This document shows, piece by piece, positions 24,601 through 36,839 of a stretch of 64,000 nt of DNA. The DNA comes from Mesostigma viride (lineage: Eukaryota; Streptophyta; Mesostigmatophyceae; Mesostigmatales; Mesostigmataceae). The stretch's first letter is position 1; each line of letters opens with the position of its first letter. Both the position numbers and the translations under genes were made by a program. The DNA is taken from positions 815,657 to 879,656 of the forward strand of contig RPFO01000774.1 of assembly GCA_009746045.1 (NCBI GenBank). Reading direction: 5' to 3'. The notes beneath the pieces were generated by a model. It was not told where the DNA came from and searched no databases. It was given only the letters and a program-made list of their open reading frames with translations.

Positions 24601-25938
24601 CGTCGCACATCTGCCCCCATACACGCACCTCTCCTGACGGTGCTCGCCCGTTTCCCTCGCGAGATGAACCCACCTCCCTCGCGACACTAACCTCCCCGTA
24701 CAATGCTCGCGGGCGCATCCTATCCCACCCCATGGGCTCCATGACCACAGAGGCGGGCGCTGTCGTGTCGACCGCCATGAGGCTGGCACCACTGGTGGAG
24801 CAAGCCGCGGCGCTGGTGGGCCGGCGGGCTGAGGGGGCAGGCCCCATCGGGAGCGCGGAAGGTAGGCGGCAGAGAACAGCTGGCGGTGCATGTTGGAAGA
24901 CCTCGCTGATCCATATAGAAACGTGAAATGTAGTTGTCATGCTCAGATGTAATTTCCGTGCTGGGCAAGGCTCTGCCGTGCCCTATTCCTCCTGTGCTGC
25001 GGCGGCCGGAACGGGGGATGACCTTGCCGCGGGGTAGCCTCATGCGGGGCGGGGCGGTCTTATGCGGGGTAGCCTTGTGGCGGGCCAAGCGGCTGCCTGT
25101 GCATGGAATTATCCCGCATCGAACCCACCATGAGACCGCCTGCTTGCGCGAGGTTGTGCTGTTATGAGCCTTCCACCACGCCCACATCTACATTGGTGGC
25201 CCTTGCTGGCCTGCAATTGTGTTACAGCGTGAAAGTATGTCACAGGGTAAGTTTTTTTGTGGGGTCGTTGGTTGTTACAGCGTACAAAGCAGTCAGTCCG
25301 TGCTCCGTCATTACTTTGCCTGGCATGTACTGTGGGGCTGGAGCTATTGGAAGTGGCACACGAATGAGCTTGGCAAATTAAAATTTGTGCATGGCTAACA
25401 TTTGAGTTAAAAGCGATGGTTAGCATCAGGCTTGTAGCATGACACTGCAGATGCAACATCATGCCACCGCCAGTGCCTCAAAGCAGCGCTTGCTCCTTGT
25501 GGCGGCCATGGCAATGGTGGTCATGCCTGTTGGCCATTTGAACACGTCAACAGGTCAGCGCGAGCTTGCCTTTGGTGGTGCCTGTGTCGGTATATTCATT
25601 GTCTGTCTGTTTTGCTTGGAGCTTTGCCTGCTTGTTGCCATGCAACATCCATGGCACGGACGTCTACTGTTGCATGTCTGATGTTATGAGATTACCAATA
25701 GTTAGGAAAACCAAAGCTCGTAGTAAACTACATCGACCAGGCAGAGGCAGTTCCCGTATCATTTGGAATCTTCATCTGAGTATACTCTTCATGGAATTGT
25801 TTGTCTTGCATCCCATCGTGCCGTGCTCTCTTGTCTGCAGACGCTACCGCCCTATTCGCTCGGCATCGCTCAGATGTCGGGTCGCCAGCCACTAGGCTTT
25901 TGCAGAGGCTTAATGCGCGTCTTGAATCCCTGAAATGA
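21610..25938 (+). CDS. MIS12: Mis12 kinetochore complex subunit
   Basis: Predicted exons are 21610-21696, 21836-21876, 22034-22088, 22246-22368, 22944-23036, 23467-23599, 24751-24861 and 25841-25938. All sites are GT-AG and the phases agree throughout, giving about 246 aa, close to plant and animal MIS12. The N-terminus reads LERLGLDPKGLIDDTINT then VCDYCADAFDWLEA, the family head. Exon 4 carries the signature GADKNLDRFELYAMNNCF and SVPQGLTLP. Exons 5-8 are helical and charged (EEELALLRTEV, RLLQRLNARLESLK) before TGA. MIS12 anchors the KMN network at the inner kinetochore by binding CENP-C and Ndc80. Exons 2 and 3 are only 41 and 55 bp and were placed by phase. Exon 7 rests mainly on phase. 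TGTAA at 26108-26112 may be the poly(A) signal. Confidence 0.82.
23227..23309. repeat. 12-bp minisatellite in a Mis12 intron
   Basis: About seven copies of GCATTGTTTGCT with slight variation, followed by looser GCATT-rich sequence up to about 23400. Confidence 0.9.
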
Positions 25939-26118
25939 TTACAAAGGGTCAATAGGAAGCTATCTATTTTGTTGAGAGTTGTTGATGTAGTTACAAGTTT
26001 ATGAAGTTCGTACTCAGCAGCTGGTACTGCGCGACCACCACACCCTTTCAATGGTTCCATTGTGCTGTGGACAAGCAGCTGTAGCTGGAATTTCCAGCTA
26101 ACAAAGCTGTAATTGCCA

Positions 26119-26232
26119 GTTAAGTAAGTACTTGCGTGTCATGCGCATGGGCATACCACGGAGTACTAAGCTAATCTCATTAGAAAAAAAGTTACACGAA
26201 AGTTACAAATACGGTCTGCATTATTGCCGGTT
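26119..26232 (-). mobile_element. CTTA-tailed LINE 3' end
   Basis: TAAGTAAG tail, then the conserved 3' segment with CCACGGAGTACTAAGC. Truncated just before coding sequence. It abuts an (AATT)n tract that hosts the next transposon. Confidence 0.6.
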
Positions 26233-26255
26233 GGATTAATTAATTAATTGATTAA

Positions 26256-28803
26256 TTAAGGGGTCCGGACGGACCGGAATTATTTCGCGCCAAAAAATTC
26301 GCGCCGGTACCCGGCACGTGAAATTGTGGTGCACGATGCGCGTAACCCTTGCGCCAAGTTGGCCATGGCGACGTGCGTTAGGTAATAAATGCAGTAATAT
26401 GGCAATAAGACCGCAGAAAATTATGCAGATGCGTCAAATCAAAGTTTCATCATGATCTTGCGTAGCCGAAGATGCATTATTGACGAGATCGATGCCATTT
26501 TTCATCCGCGTTTGCGAGGGGGTCTGGCCCGGAAATCTTGCCGCAACGAATAAGCAGCAATACATGCCTACAGCGATAATTACAAAGGTTCTTAGTCCCT
26601 AGCGATGCAGAAAGCAACGTTCATTAACGGGGAGATTGAAAATGTTAAAGAACCTTTTATTTTATTACTTTTCCTCGTCATTTTCGGAAAGAAAACGCCA
26701 GGTCCTGCTTTATGCGCTGTCAACCCGTCCATGGGTGGCTGGCATTTCCTGCGCGCCTTGTCAGGAAAGATAGCATGCCATTGTACGTCTATTATCCAGT
26801 GGTTACCCCCGAAGTCTATTGCGTTTAGAAATCCCTTTATTCTAAGCTTTCAGCACGGTTTCCTGGAAGGGTGCGTTGTTTTGTTCGCCACTTGCTGCAT
26901 GCACGTCTCTAGTTTTCCGGCAGCTTTCAACCGATTCGCTTACGTTATGCGTGGCAAGCTCTGAAATCCTGTCTAGGATTGGGTAATATCAAGGTAAGCT
27001 GAGCACTACGTTAATGTAATGATATATGGAAGGATTTGGATGGCAGAGTGCTTATATTGCATATTCAACACGTACCCCGGCATGCCTCGAGGGCGGCATG
27101 CAACAAGCTGGCGAGCATATGAACCGTGCGTCTCAACGTGCTGCATGGGAAACAAGGTGGCTATACTCTGATCAGACACTCCGCAAAGGTGAAAACCTTT
27201 GCGTTCAGTGCCGGGCCGCGGAAAACGCGGAAAACGCGATCTGCAAATGAATCCGACCGGAATCGAACTGGGGACCTCTCGCACCAATTTTGCTGACTAT
27301 AGGACGGACGTCTCCGGTTACCATGGCATCGCCAACTTACACCTACAGTCATCCGCAAAAGTTCTCCTGTCCGGGGAGTGATGCAAGCCTTTCGGATTTG
27401 GTACTAGATAAATCACTCGAGATCTGTGGCTGAAGGTGGCTATACTTCTCTTGCTGGCCATGCTTTGTATATGTGTAAGCTATGCTTACGTGTGTGTCCT
27501 CTTTAGATTTGTGGATCACAGCCACTATGCTTCACAATCAATGTGCTCTCAAGGATGCTAGCCATGCTTATGAGGATGGCTGCAAGCCATTTCTCTTATG
27601 GCTTTGCTGTATTTCGTGTTTGCGCTTACAGTTCTGTTTTGTTGGTTGGTTTTTGAACGGGGTGATGTGAACCTGCAGGGTTAGAACATTGTGTTATTAT
27701 TGCTGGTTGATTGAGGCATCATCCTCTACTCTAAGTCAGCATAGCACGTGTAGATGAGCATGCTGTTTATGCACCTTATTGTTGAGCATGGTTTACAACC
27801 ATGGTGAGGTGTGGGGTGTGGCTAGCATGTACGAGTCACCCATCTAATCCCACATGTTTCTGTTGCTATTGAACGTTGCTTGGGCCTCTAAACATTTCTG
27901 TTATTACCAATGAAGATTGCCAACTATGCTACCATAGTGTGGTGCTGCATGCTATGAATGACCTCTCTAGTACTCAAGGCTCATGCTCAGCTTGATCCTG
28001 CATTTGGTGGCTGTTTGTATAACTCAATTGGCAGCCGTCTATGTTAGGATTCTGATGATTTGTGGTGGGCAGGTGATGAAAAGGGTTATGTTTGAGCTCA
28101 TGCCAGTCTATACTAGGGTTGAGGGGTGGCAGTTGAGGACACTAGTTTATGCCATCAGTCTAGCTCAGAATGACCTGAATTTTGATTCCAAGATAGTTTG
28201 CATGATAAATAACTTGCTGGCACCTTGTTTGCCCCACTTGGTGGTGGGCAAGGTTGTGATTGGTGCAGCCATTTGGCATAAAACCGTATTTTCGTGCATT
28301 TTTTTTTTTCATACAACAGAACATAACTGTTCACATACGTGGTCAGAATGAGCTGAAAATTGGTCCCATTGATATTCCCACCCTGTGGAAGTTATTTTTG
28401 TCTCCCTGGGCCCAACCCATGCGTATTTGATTTGATTTTTTTTTTTAGTCACAAAAAAGACGTATTTTTCGGTAAACTGCATAAGTATGCCCAGACGTGC
28501 GATTTTGGTGCTGCAAATTAGCTCCATTCTTTGGTCTGGGTGGGGATTTGACAAAAATGAGGTGTTTGGTCCACAAGTGTGGGGGGGTTGTCCTAGGCAA
28601 TCCGTGCTTTTAGGGGGTGTGCGCGCTAAAAATAGCTCCGTGCACATGTATGGTGATGGACCTTGAACTCAAAAAGTAGCCAGATGCATGCCCAAGGGTC
28701 ATATTTATGGCCCCCCATCATAATTTGCATTGCCAGAATGGGTATTGAGTGCAAAACATGTGTATTCAATTTGGGGGGGTTCAGGTCCGTCCGGACCCCT
28801 TAA
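26256..28803. mobile_element. DNA transposon with 18-bp terminal inverted repeats in TTAA
   Basis: The left end AAGGGGTCCGGACGGACC (26258-26275) is the exact reverse complement of 28784-28801. TTAA stands at both borders (26256-26259 and 28800-28803). The subterminal left region parallels the left end of the 36564-46672 element (CGCGCCAAAAAA, a GGTACC block, a GTGCACG block, then TTGGCCATGGCGAC), so the two are related families. Interior ORFs (for example 26605-26964) are not recognised, so the element is probably non-autonomous. It inserted into an (AATT)n retroelement tail. Confidence 0.8.
27244..27300 (-). other. tRNA-like sequence
   Basis: On the minus strand a B-box-like AGTTCGATTCC is preceded by TAGTCAGC, a possible A box. 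The ends TCCGTCC and GGTCGGA could pair at 6 of 7 positions. It is only about 57 nt, lacks room for an anticodon arm, and its T stem has mismatches. A decayed tRNA or SINE head is possible. Confidence 0.22.
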
Positions 28804-29125
28804 TTAATTAGGAACATAACTCCGTTGGTAGTATCAAGGAGACAACCAGCGCAGGCCAGAAATCGGGAGAATCCGGACCATGGTAGCTCGAGCCTGCCAT
28901 TATCTTGTCCGCGTGTTCGAGTCGTTCACCTGATGATGAAGATGAATGGTGATGGAAATGTGTATCCTTGTGCATTGAAATTATGGCTGGCTTACGTGTA
29001 GAGCGACTAGATGACCTAGACGGTGGGGCCGGAAACAGCATGCTTGATCTGGGCGTGTGTTTCGAGCCTAACTGGCCGGGAGTGTCTAGTGGTGAGCACC
29101 ATTGCTGCGATCGCTCTCCCACCAT
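28804..29125. repeat. Dispersed repeat containing GGAGACAACCAGC
   Basis: Similar sequence occurs at about 50735-50985 and, shorter, at 59815-59895 (shared GAGACAACCAGCGCAGGCC then GAATCCGGACCATGG). Its function and class are unknown; it often sits next to LINE tails. Confidence 0.7.
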
Positions 29126-29409
29126 TTACGAGGAAATACCCGCAAATGGAAAACCACTGAAAATTAGTCTAGCTAGTCAGTCATCACGTTAGCCATGCCA
29201 TGATTCCAAACGTCCAAGAACTGCACACAGTGCAAAGGCAAAAAGCCGGAGGACAGCACTTTCAAATGTGCGGCGGGAACCAAAATCCTGTGTATGCCAG
29301 AAAACATCGTGTTGCTGCAGCGACGCGACGATGTGGACAACGAATCCAGTGCCAAGCTAGCAGTATATGTAGCTAGCAGTATGTAAGCTAGCAGTATATG
29401 TAGCACATA

Positions 29410-30755
29410 GCCCACACTGTCATGGCTGTGTTTGTCGCGCGCCGGTTGATGGAGGAGGTGCGTCGCCTTCCCCCTGACTACAGTTTGCCGCTGGTCTTCA
29501 TTTTTGTTGACTATATCACTTGAGGCCTTTGACACGGTTCTCTGGGAGGCTCTTTGGGCCATCCTAGCTCTGGATCGGGTACCACCTGCGTTTATTGCTG
29601 CCATTCGTCGACTGTATGAGGGCTCACAGGCAGTAGTGCGGACTGCGGAAGGCACCACCCCACCATTCCCCCTTCACCACGGGGTGTGGCAAGGTTGTGT
29701 CCTGTCCCCATACCAGTTCATTATTGTCGTGGATCACGTCATGCGCCGGGCACGTGCGCGCTTTACTGCTCTGAAGGGGTTCGAGCCAGGCTCGGACATC
29801 CTTAACGAGAAAGAGCACGGCGCCGGGGGTTAGACCTGGTTACCGCCTTGCCGACCTGATTTATGCGGATGACACCACCCTCATCGCGCGCCCCGAGCAC
29901 ATTCAGACCTGGCTGGACTGTCTGCCGGCCTGGAGGCGCGGGCGGTGGGGTTGGAGATTAGTGTCAAAACTGAGGCGATGGTGATTGGGGCCTCCCGGCC
30001 AGTACACCACCGCTGCCGCGCCTGCTCAACGGGACGGAGGTCCCGTTCCGTGATCGCTTCAAGCTGTTGGGGAGTTGGCTTCCTGACAAGTTGCCGACGA
30101 TGTGGACACCCGCATCGGCCTGGCCTGGGCCAGGCTCGATCCGTTCGCTCAACACCTACTGGCGCTCGAAGGGCCTGGGCGAGCACCGCAAGCGCATGCT
30201 CTTCAAGGTCCTCGATCGTCCTCACGGTGCTCACGTATGGCGCCGAGGCGTGGACAATCCCACCCAAATTACTGGCAGCTAGGCTAGACGGCACGGTTTA
30301 CAGGATGCTCCGACAGGTCCTTAACGTAGGGTTTTCCGAGCGTCCGTCATCAGAGTCTTTGTATCATGGCATGCCTCGTATTTCGGACGAGATTAGGCAG
30401 CGTAGGATAGCATTTGTAGGACACCTTGCTCGCACCAGCTAGGTCGACACCGCTCTTGGTCTGGCCGGCCCCCAGCGGCTTGGCCAGCCAGGGCGACACA
30501 TTCTGACCTGGCCTGGCCCCAAGGGCATTCCCAAAAGGGTAGGGAAACCTGTCGATCACGAACTACATCCAGATGTTGCTGGACGACCTAGTGGTCCCAG
30601 CCCAGTTTGAGCACCGCATCCACTCCCTCTCCCGTCTTTGGACTGCCACTGATGCAGGTTTGTCCGGACAAGATCGACGCGGTGGCAGAAGATTGTCAAG
30701 GCGCACACGCCCGACCCTGTGGGCAAGCCCCCTCCCCCCAAGCGGAGGAGGCGTT
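29410..30755 (+). pseudogene. RT-LINE copy b, reverse transcriptase part
   Basis: The frames together read as an RT: TVLWEALWAILALDRVPPAF, LHHGVWQGCVLSPYQFI, then LADLIYADDTTLI (YADD at 29862-29873, the catalytic aspartates), and later VLTYGAEAWT, the YGAETW-like block of the LINE thumb region. Frameshifts at about 29505, 29820 and 29920 inactivate it. No endonuclease domain is present, so it is 5' truncated. The element continues after the inserted transposon at 32460-32628, with its 3' UTR and AATTT tail. Confidence 0.8.
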
Positions 30756-32459
30756 AACCCCTAAATGGGCAGAAATACTGCCGATGCATCGGCTGTAACT
30801 TCACAATTTTGCAAACCAGATGCCATCCAACCCACCCATATCCAATGGCTGTCCTTGGGGGCCAAGCATGTCCATGAGTTGCCCTTCGGGTTGGTATATC
30901 ACAACCTTACATATATGCAGGGTAGGCCATGTATAACTGCCGTCAAAGTCAGGGGGGTCAAGACGAGCGTTTTCATTTTTGGTAGAATGTGCATTTTGAA
31001 TTATGTTGTAAGAGCTAGGCACCTACCACTTCAGGGATGATAAACAATTAGTTGCTGAACAGTTTGAGCCATTGGGGTCATCATTTGGGTGGGTATGCCA
31101 GCAGTTACACCCAGTACAGCCCATAGGGGTACCGTTGGTAAAAAGCAACCAAGGGGGTAGGAGTGGGCATACTACCTACTAATACCTACTAATATGGCCC
31201 CAACCATGCCACACAATACATTTCCCTTCCACAATGATGGGGAAACATAACTGCATCATCACACTGCCCTTACATGGCACCTATGTGCAGGTGCCACCTT
31301 GTCCATGCACGTAGGTAACGTGGTACGGATACCCTACGTAAGGCATGCATTCTAGGAGGCAGCCACCAACAAACTAGTGATTTTAAGCCTATTTCAGCTT
31401 GCCCTAGCAAGGATAAACTAGGCCTAAGCTGCTATAGCTTGCCAGGTGATGGCCAGCACACCTGGTGGCACATGCTGACAATGGGAAGCTTCTACTCACC
31501 GGTTACATGCTTGATGATGCCACAGAGACCAGCCAACTGCCTCACACTCATGCAATATGTGTGTGGGAAATGTATAACAAACATATATGGAGGTATTCAA
31601 ACCCATACAGCATCTAAAACTTATCACCATCACACTGTGGCAGGTCAACTGACTGAGGGAAGCATCTAAGAAGGGTGTTTTAGAAAGGGGCCAGGCCAGG
31701 GTCAAGAAAGAGCATGAATAATGCAAAAAGAATGTGCTACACAAGCTAGAACGTATATATAAACGTCAAAAATCGATAGGAAAACGATGCTGAAGCTTTA
31801 CCAGGCATGGATGGCGTTACCTTGGCCCAGGCGGTGGCCGCAAAATGGCGCATTTCGGCACACCAAAGTTGTGCAGCATGGTCGCTGGATTCGGCGATTT
31901 CTGGCCACCCTTGCACGTTTACGACTACTATGTATCATAAAAAGTACAAAGAAACCAATATATCCTTTAAAATACGCCGGAAAGGTATTGCTGTCAACGT
32001 TTCTATCGTCCGGCCTGATCGCAGTTTTTTCCAGCAAGAACGCTGCCGACACCTATCAAATGGCATTCCCGCGAACCAAAAATTGGCCTGTGTGATCTTT
32101 AGGACGTATAAAATCAATTTCCTAAGTTTGGTCAAAAAATTCGAACGAAAACGTAAATGCCATGCGTGGGCGCAAGCCGCCATGGCCAGGTCGTCGTTTT
32201 CCGGAATGCACGTTGTACGTGAAAAAGTACCCTGACCCCTTGTACTTTGACCGGCCAGAACACCTCTATAACTTTGTCAGAAGTATGCAAACCCTAGTAC
32301 CATGCTGTGAGGAAAATTATAAACTTTCGATCTTCTCAGCTAAACGTTTCCTAATTCTCAATAGTTTTCGCGGCATTTGGTCCCCCGAGAAGGGGCCGAC
32401 GTGTCGGCTGTAACTCAGTTTTAGGCGGAAAATCGGCAGCCAGACCATTTAGGGGTTAA
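30756..32459. mobile_element. piggyBac-like non-autonomous element (TTAA-CCCC)
   Basis: Begins TTAACCCCTAAATGG and ends CCATTTAGGGGTTAA, perfect 15-bp inverted ends including a TTAA at each border. CGGCTGTAACT also recurs near both ends (about 30790 and 32405). TTAA targeting with CCC-first ends is the piggyBac pattern. It splits the 3' end of RT-LINE copy b; the intact LINE sequence across the site is seen at 35270-35300. No transposase is found in its 1.7 kb. Confidence 0.78.
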
Positions 32460-32628
32460 TTTGATGAGTAGTGTACATAGTTAGGATTTTCTAGACTAGA
32501 TAGCTTAGAGTTAGGATAGTTCGATTACGCGGCTTCCTCCACCCCACCCATCCATCATGGAATATGTGCTACACATGTGATCTCCCAACGGAGGCATGTT
32601 ATAATTTAATTTTAACTTAATTTAATAG
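32460..32628 (+). mobile_element. 3' end of RT-LINE copy b
   Basis: Resumes with TTTGATGAGTAGTG, as in copy c, followed by the UTR with TATGTGCTACA, CTCCCAACGGAG, ATGTTATAATTT and an A/T tail. Confidence 0.75.
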
Positions 32629-33344
32629 CCCAGAGAGGGGGCATATGAGCCGGTTGGATTGGGGTTTAACCAAATGGGGATTGATACACCATCATGCTTT
32701 GTGCGGCCAGTACGCTGTATGCACAAATGAACCCCACGGTCAATAGCTAATTACGCAGGTAAATTTTCAACCTGAAATTTTCCACATACTGTGCGTATGC
32801 CTGATAGTGAGACAACTATATATGCTCATGTACCTAGCCCTTCCACGACTTTCGTGTAATTATTTTTCTAATGAGATTCCCATGCGCATGACATGCAAGT
32901 ACTTACTTACTTCCACGACGTCCGTTGGATCGCCATGCGTCTGGACAGGAAGAGTTGTCTCACGTAAGTAAGTAAGTAAGTACTTGCGTGTCATGCGCAA
33001 AGGCATGCCACGGAGTACTATGCTCATCTCATTAGAAAAATAATTGCACAAAAGTTTAAACAAATATCGTCTGCATCATGTGTCTCACGTAGTACACACT
33101 GATGCATACACGAGTGTGCATGAGCGGATCAACAATGAATGCAGATATAAACAATTTGAACCCTGGGTATGCCCCTAAAACCACTCAGGATCCGGGGAAG
33201 CCTTTTTTATATTCTCCTGGGGTTCTAGTGCTTAATGGTTGGGGAATGATGCAGAAGATATTTGTTTAAACTTTTGTGTAATTATTTTTTCTAATGAGAT
33301 TAGCATAGTACTCCGTGGCATGCCTTTGCGCATGACACGCAAGT
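32629..33344. mobile_element. Cluster of CTTA-tailed LINE 3' ends
   Basis: Three partial copies: plus strand about 32848-32915, minus strand about 32964-33080, and plus strand about 33225-33344. Each carries parts of the conserved 3' segment (ATTATTTTTCTAATGAGATT). The intervening sequence is not recognised. Confidence 0.6.
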
Positions 33345-33650
<306 letters not shown>

Positions 33651-33684
33651 CCTGGGGTATCAGGGGTTAGCATGCAACCTAATT

Positions 33685-33895
33685 AATTAATTAAAACTCG
33701 TGCTCCCGTTGGGGAGACATGGAGCACCGGAGTGCTTTTTGGGTTAATCCCTGCTGTATGACTGATGTGCACAACAGGAAGAAAGGGCAGAGACCCCTTT
33801 TCTCCTTCATATGCCAGAGCTAATGCCACAGCAGCAATTGGACACGATAGACGATCCGGCAAGTTCTGTGCATGGGTGCAATAAGACCCATGCAA
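33685..33895 (-). mobile_element. Family B 3' end (SINE-sized)
   Basis: (AATT)n, then CTCGTGCTCCCGTTGGGGAG and the family B 3' UTR, truncated near 33895. Confidence 0.7.
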
Positions 33896-33905
33896 TTAAC
33901 GTATC

Positions 33906-35431
33906 CGCGCCGCGCTGGACCCACACCTGGGTGAGTCTCAGATGGGTTTCCGTAGTAGTGGTCGTAACACTGTCATGGCTGTGTTTGTCGCGCGCCGGTT
34001 GATGGAGGAGGTGCGTCGACTTCCCCGGCCCCAGGTGACAGTTTGCCGCTGGTCTTCATTTTTGTTGACTATATCAAGGCCTTTGACACGGTTCTCTGGG
34101 AGGCTCTTTGGGCCATCCTAGCTCTGGATCGGGTACCACCTGCGTTTATTGCTGCCATTCGCCGACCGTGTATGAGGGCTCACAGGCAGTAGTGCGGACT
34201 GCGGAAGGCACCACCCCACCATTCCCCCTTCACCACGGGGTGTGGCAAGGTTGTGTCCTGTCCCCATACCTGTTCATTATTGTCGTGGATCACGTCATGC
34301 GCCGGGCACGTGCGCGCTTTACTGCTCTGAAGGGGTTCGAGCCAGGCTTGGACATCCTTAACGTGAAAGAGCACGGCGGGGTTAGACCTGATTACCGCCT
34401 TGCCGACCTGATTTATGCGGATGATACCACCCTCATCGAGAGCCCCGCGCACATTCAGACCTGGCTGGACTGCCTGGGCCTGGAGGCGCGGGCGGTGGGG
34501 CTGGAGATTAGTGTCAAAACTGAGGCGATGGTGATAGGGGCATCCAGTAAACCACCGCTGCCGCGCCTGCTCGACGGGACGGAGGTCCCGTTCCGCGACC
34601 GCTTCAAGCTGTTGGGGAGCTGGCTTCCTGACACCGCCGACGATGTGGACACCCGCATCGGCCTTGCCTGCCGGCCAAGCTCCGTTCGCTCACACCTTAC
34701 TGGCGCTCGAAGGGCCTGGACGGGCACCACAAGGCACAAGCGCATGCTCTTAATCAAGGTCCTCGTCCTCACGGTGCTCACGTATGGCGCCGAGGCGTAC
34801 GTGGACCCTCCCACCCAAACTGGCAGCTCGGCTCGACGGCACCGTTTATAGGATGCTCCGGCAGGTCCTTAACGTAGGTTTTTCCGAGCGTCCGTCATCA
34901 GAGTCTTTGTATCATGGCATGCCTCGTGTTTCGGACGAGATTAGGCAGCGTAGGATAGCATTTGTAGGACGGCCTTGCCCGCACCAGCCAGGTCGACACC
35001 ACCCTTGGTCTGGCCGGCCCCCAGCGGCTTGGACAGCCAGGGCGGCACATTCTGACCTGGCCTGGCCCCAAGGACATTCCCAAAAGGGTAGGGAAACCTG
35101 TCACCAACTGCTTTCAGATGTTGCTGGACGACCTAGTGGTCCCAGCCCAGTTTGAGCACCGCATCCACTCCCTCTCCCGTCTTTGGACTGCCATGCAGGA
35201 CAAGACGCGGTGGAAGAAGATTGTCAAGGCGCACACGCCCGACGGTCCCTGTGGGCAAGCCACCTCCCCCCAAGCGGAGGAGGCGTTTTGATGAGTAGTG
35301 TAGTTAGGCTTATCTAGGTAGAGTTAGGATAGTTCGATCACGCGGCTTCCTCCACCCCATCCATCATGAAATATGTGCTACATGACCTCCCCACGGAGGC
35401 ATGTTATAATTTATTATTATTATTTTTTTAG
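33906..35431 (+). mobile_element. RT-LINE copy c with 10-bp target duplication
   Basis: TTAACGTATC at 33896-33905 and 35432-35441 flank a 1.53-kb 5'-truncated LINE ending in an ATT-rich tail. It carries the longest intact RT frame, 34108-34851. The duplication and tail show insertion by target-primed reverse transcription. Confidence 0.85.
34000..35291 (+). pseudogene. Reverse transcriptase remnant (RT-LINE copy c)
   Basis: Motifs in order are LHHGVWQGCVLSPYLFI, LADLIYADDTTLI (YADD at 34414-34425), AVGLEISVKTEAMVIGAS (the VK...T block), FKLLGSWLPD and VLTVLTYGAEA. A C-terminal RRIAFVGR-type region, a basic/proline-rich end and a stop near 35289 follow. Frameshifts lie near 34170, 34670 and 34810. 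It lacks an endonuclease domain. The sequence is typical of non-LTR retrotransposon ORF2; clade not determined. Confidence 0.82.
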
Positions 35432-35441
35432 TTAACGTATC

Positions 35442-36563
35442 GGCCCTGGCACCCCCATCATCAAATTATAACATGACTCCGTACGTTCGAAGATCATGTA
35501 GCACATATTCCCTTGCTGGATGGATGGAGGTGGGCAGAGCCGCGAAACTGAACTAATCTAATCAGACTAGAAAACCCTACCTATTCTACTCAGCAAAGCG
35601 CCTCGATCTTCCGCTTGGGGGGAGGGGGCTTGCCCACAGGGGCGGGCGTATGAGCCTGGATAACGGTCTTCCACCTCTTCTTGTCCTGCATAGCAGTCCA
35701 TTGAGCAAGAGAGAGGGTCGAGTGAATGCGATGTTCAAACTGGGCACTAGGTCGGCCAGCAACTGCTGTGGGTAGGTCGTGGCATGTTTGCCTATACCTG
35801 AACTTAGGTATGTCCTTGGGGCCAGGCCAGGTCAGGATATGCCGTCCTGGCTGGCCAAGCCGCTGGGTGCCGCGGCCAGTCTGACCGAGGTCGGTGTCTA
35901 CCCGGTGCGAGCAAGATGTCCTACGAATGCTATCCTACGCTGTCTAATCTCGTCCGCAATGCGAGGCATGCCCTGGTACAACTCAGTTTCGGATTCTAAA
36001 GACCTATCCGTGGTAAACCCTACATTCAGGGCCTGACGTAGCATCCTGGTTACCGTGCCGTCTAGCTTGGCCGCCAGCGTGTCCTAGCGTCCATGCCTCG
36101 GCGCCATAGGTGAGCACCGTGAGGACCAGGACCTTGAGGAGCATGCGCTTGCGGTGCTTGCCAAGGGCCTTCGAGTGCCAGTAGGTTTTGAGCGAGCGAT
36201 GCCTAGCCCAGGCCAGGCCGATGCGGGTGTCCACATCGTCGGCGGTGTCTGGGAGCATGCTCCCCAGCAGTTTGAAGCGATCACGAAACGGGACCTCCGT
36301 CCCGTCTTGCAGCCGCGGCAGCGGCGGGCGACTGGAAGCCCCAATCACCATCGCCTCAGTTTTGACACTAATCTCCAGCCACACCGCCCTCGCCTCCAAG
36401 CCTAGATCAGTCCAGCCAGGTCTGAATGTGCTCGGGGCGCGCGATGAGGGTGAGTGTCATCCGCACATATCAGTCAGGTCGGACAGGCGGTAGCCCGGGT
36501 CAACGCCGCCCGTGTTCGCGCACCGTCGTTAAGGATGTCCAAGCCGGGCTCCAACCCCTTAGG
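35442..36563 (-). mobile_element. RT-LINE copy d, 3' part
   Basis: The minus strand gives the tail near 35460, 3' UTR, the C-terminal region and VKTEAMVIGAS (near 36340). It stops at 36563 inside the RT, where a 10.1-kb DNA transposon inserted. The same LINE resumes at 46673 and again at 48541. The YADD region (about 36460) is mutated. Confidence 0.75.
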
Positions 36564-36839
36564 GGACTCGGCGCGGCGAATTTTTTCCGCGCCAAAAAAA
36601 TTCCGCGGTACCCTCCGTACCGTGAAAAGTGGGTGCACGGTGCGCGCACCCCTTGCGGAAGTGGCCATGGCGACTGCTTTTAGACGAAACGTGACAAATC
36701 TGGCTCGCGGAAAGCAGAAAAAATGCTCGATTGTTGGAGAAAATTAGTTACTGATTCTACTTTCCCTACCAGCCATTAAGAATGTACTCCAGCACGCAAA
36801 ATGTACTTCGTACCGAAGTTTGTCTTTTTATGCTGAAAA

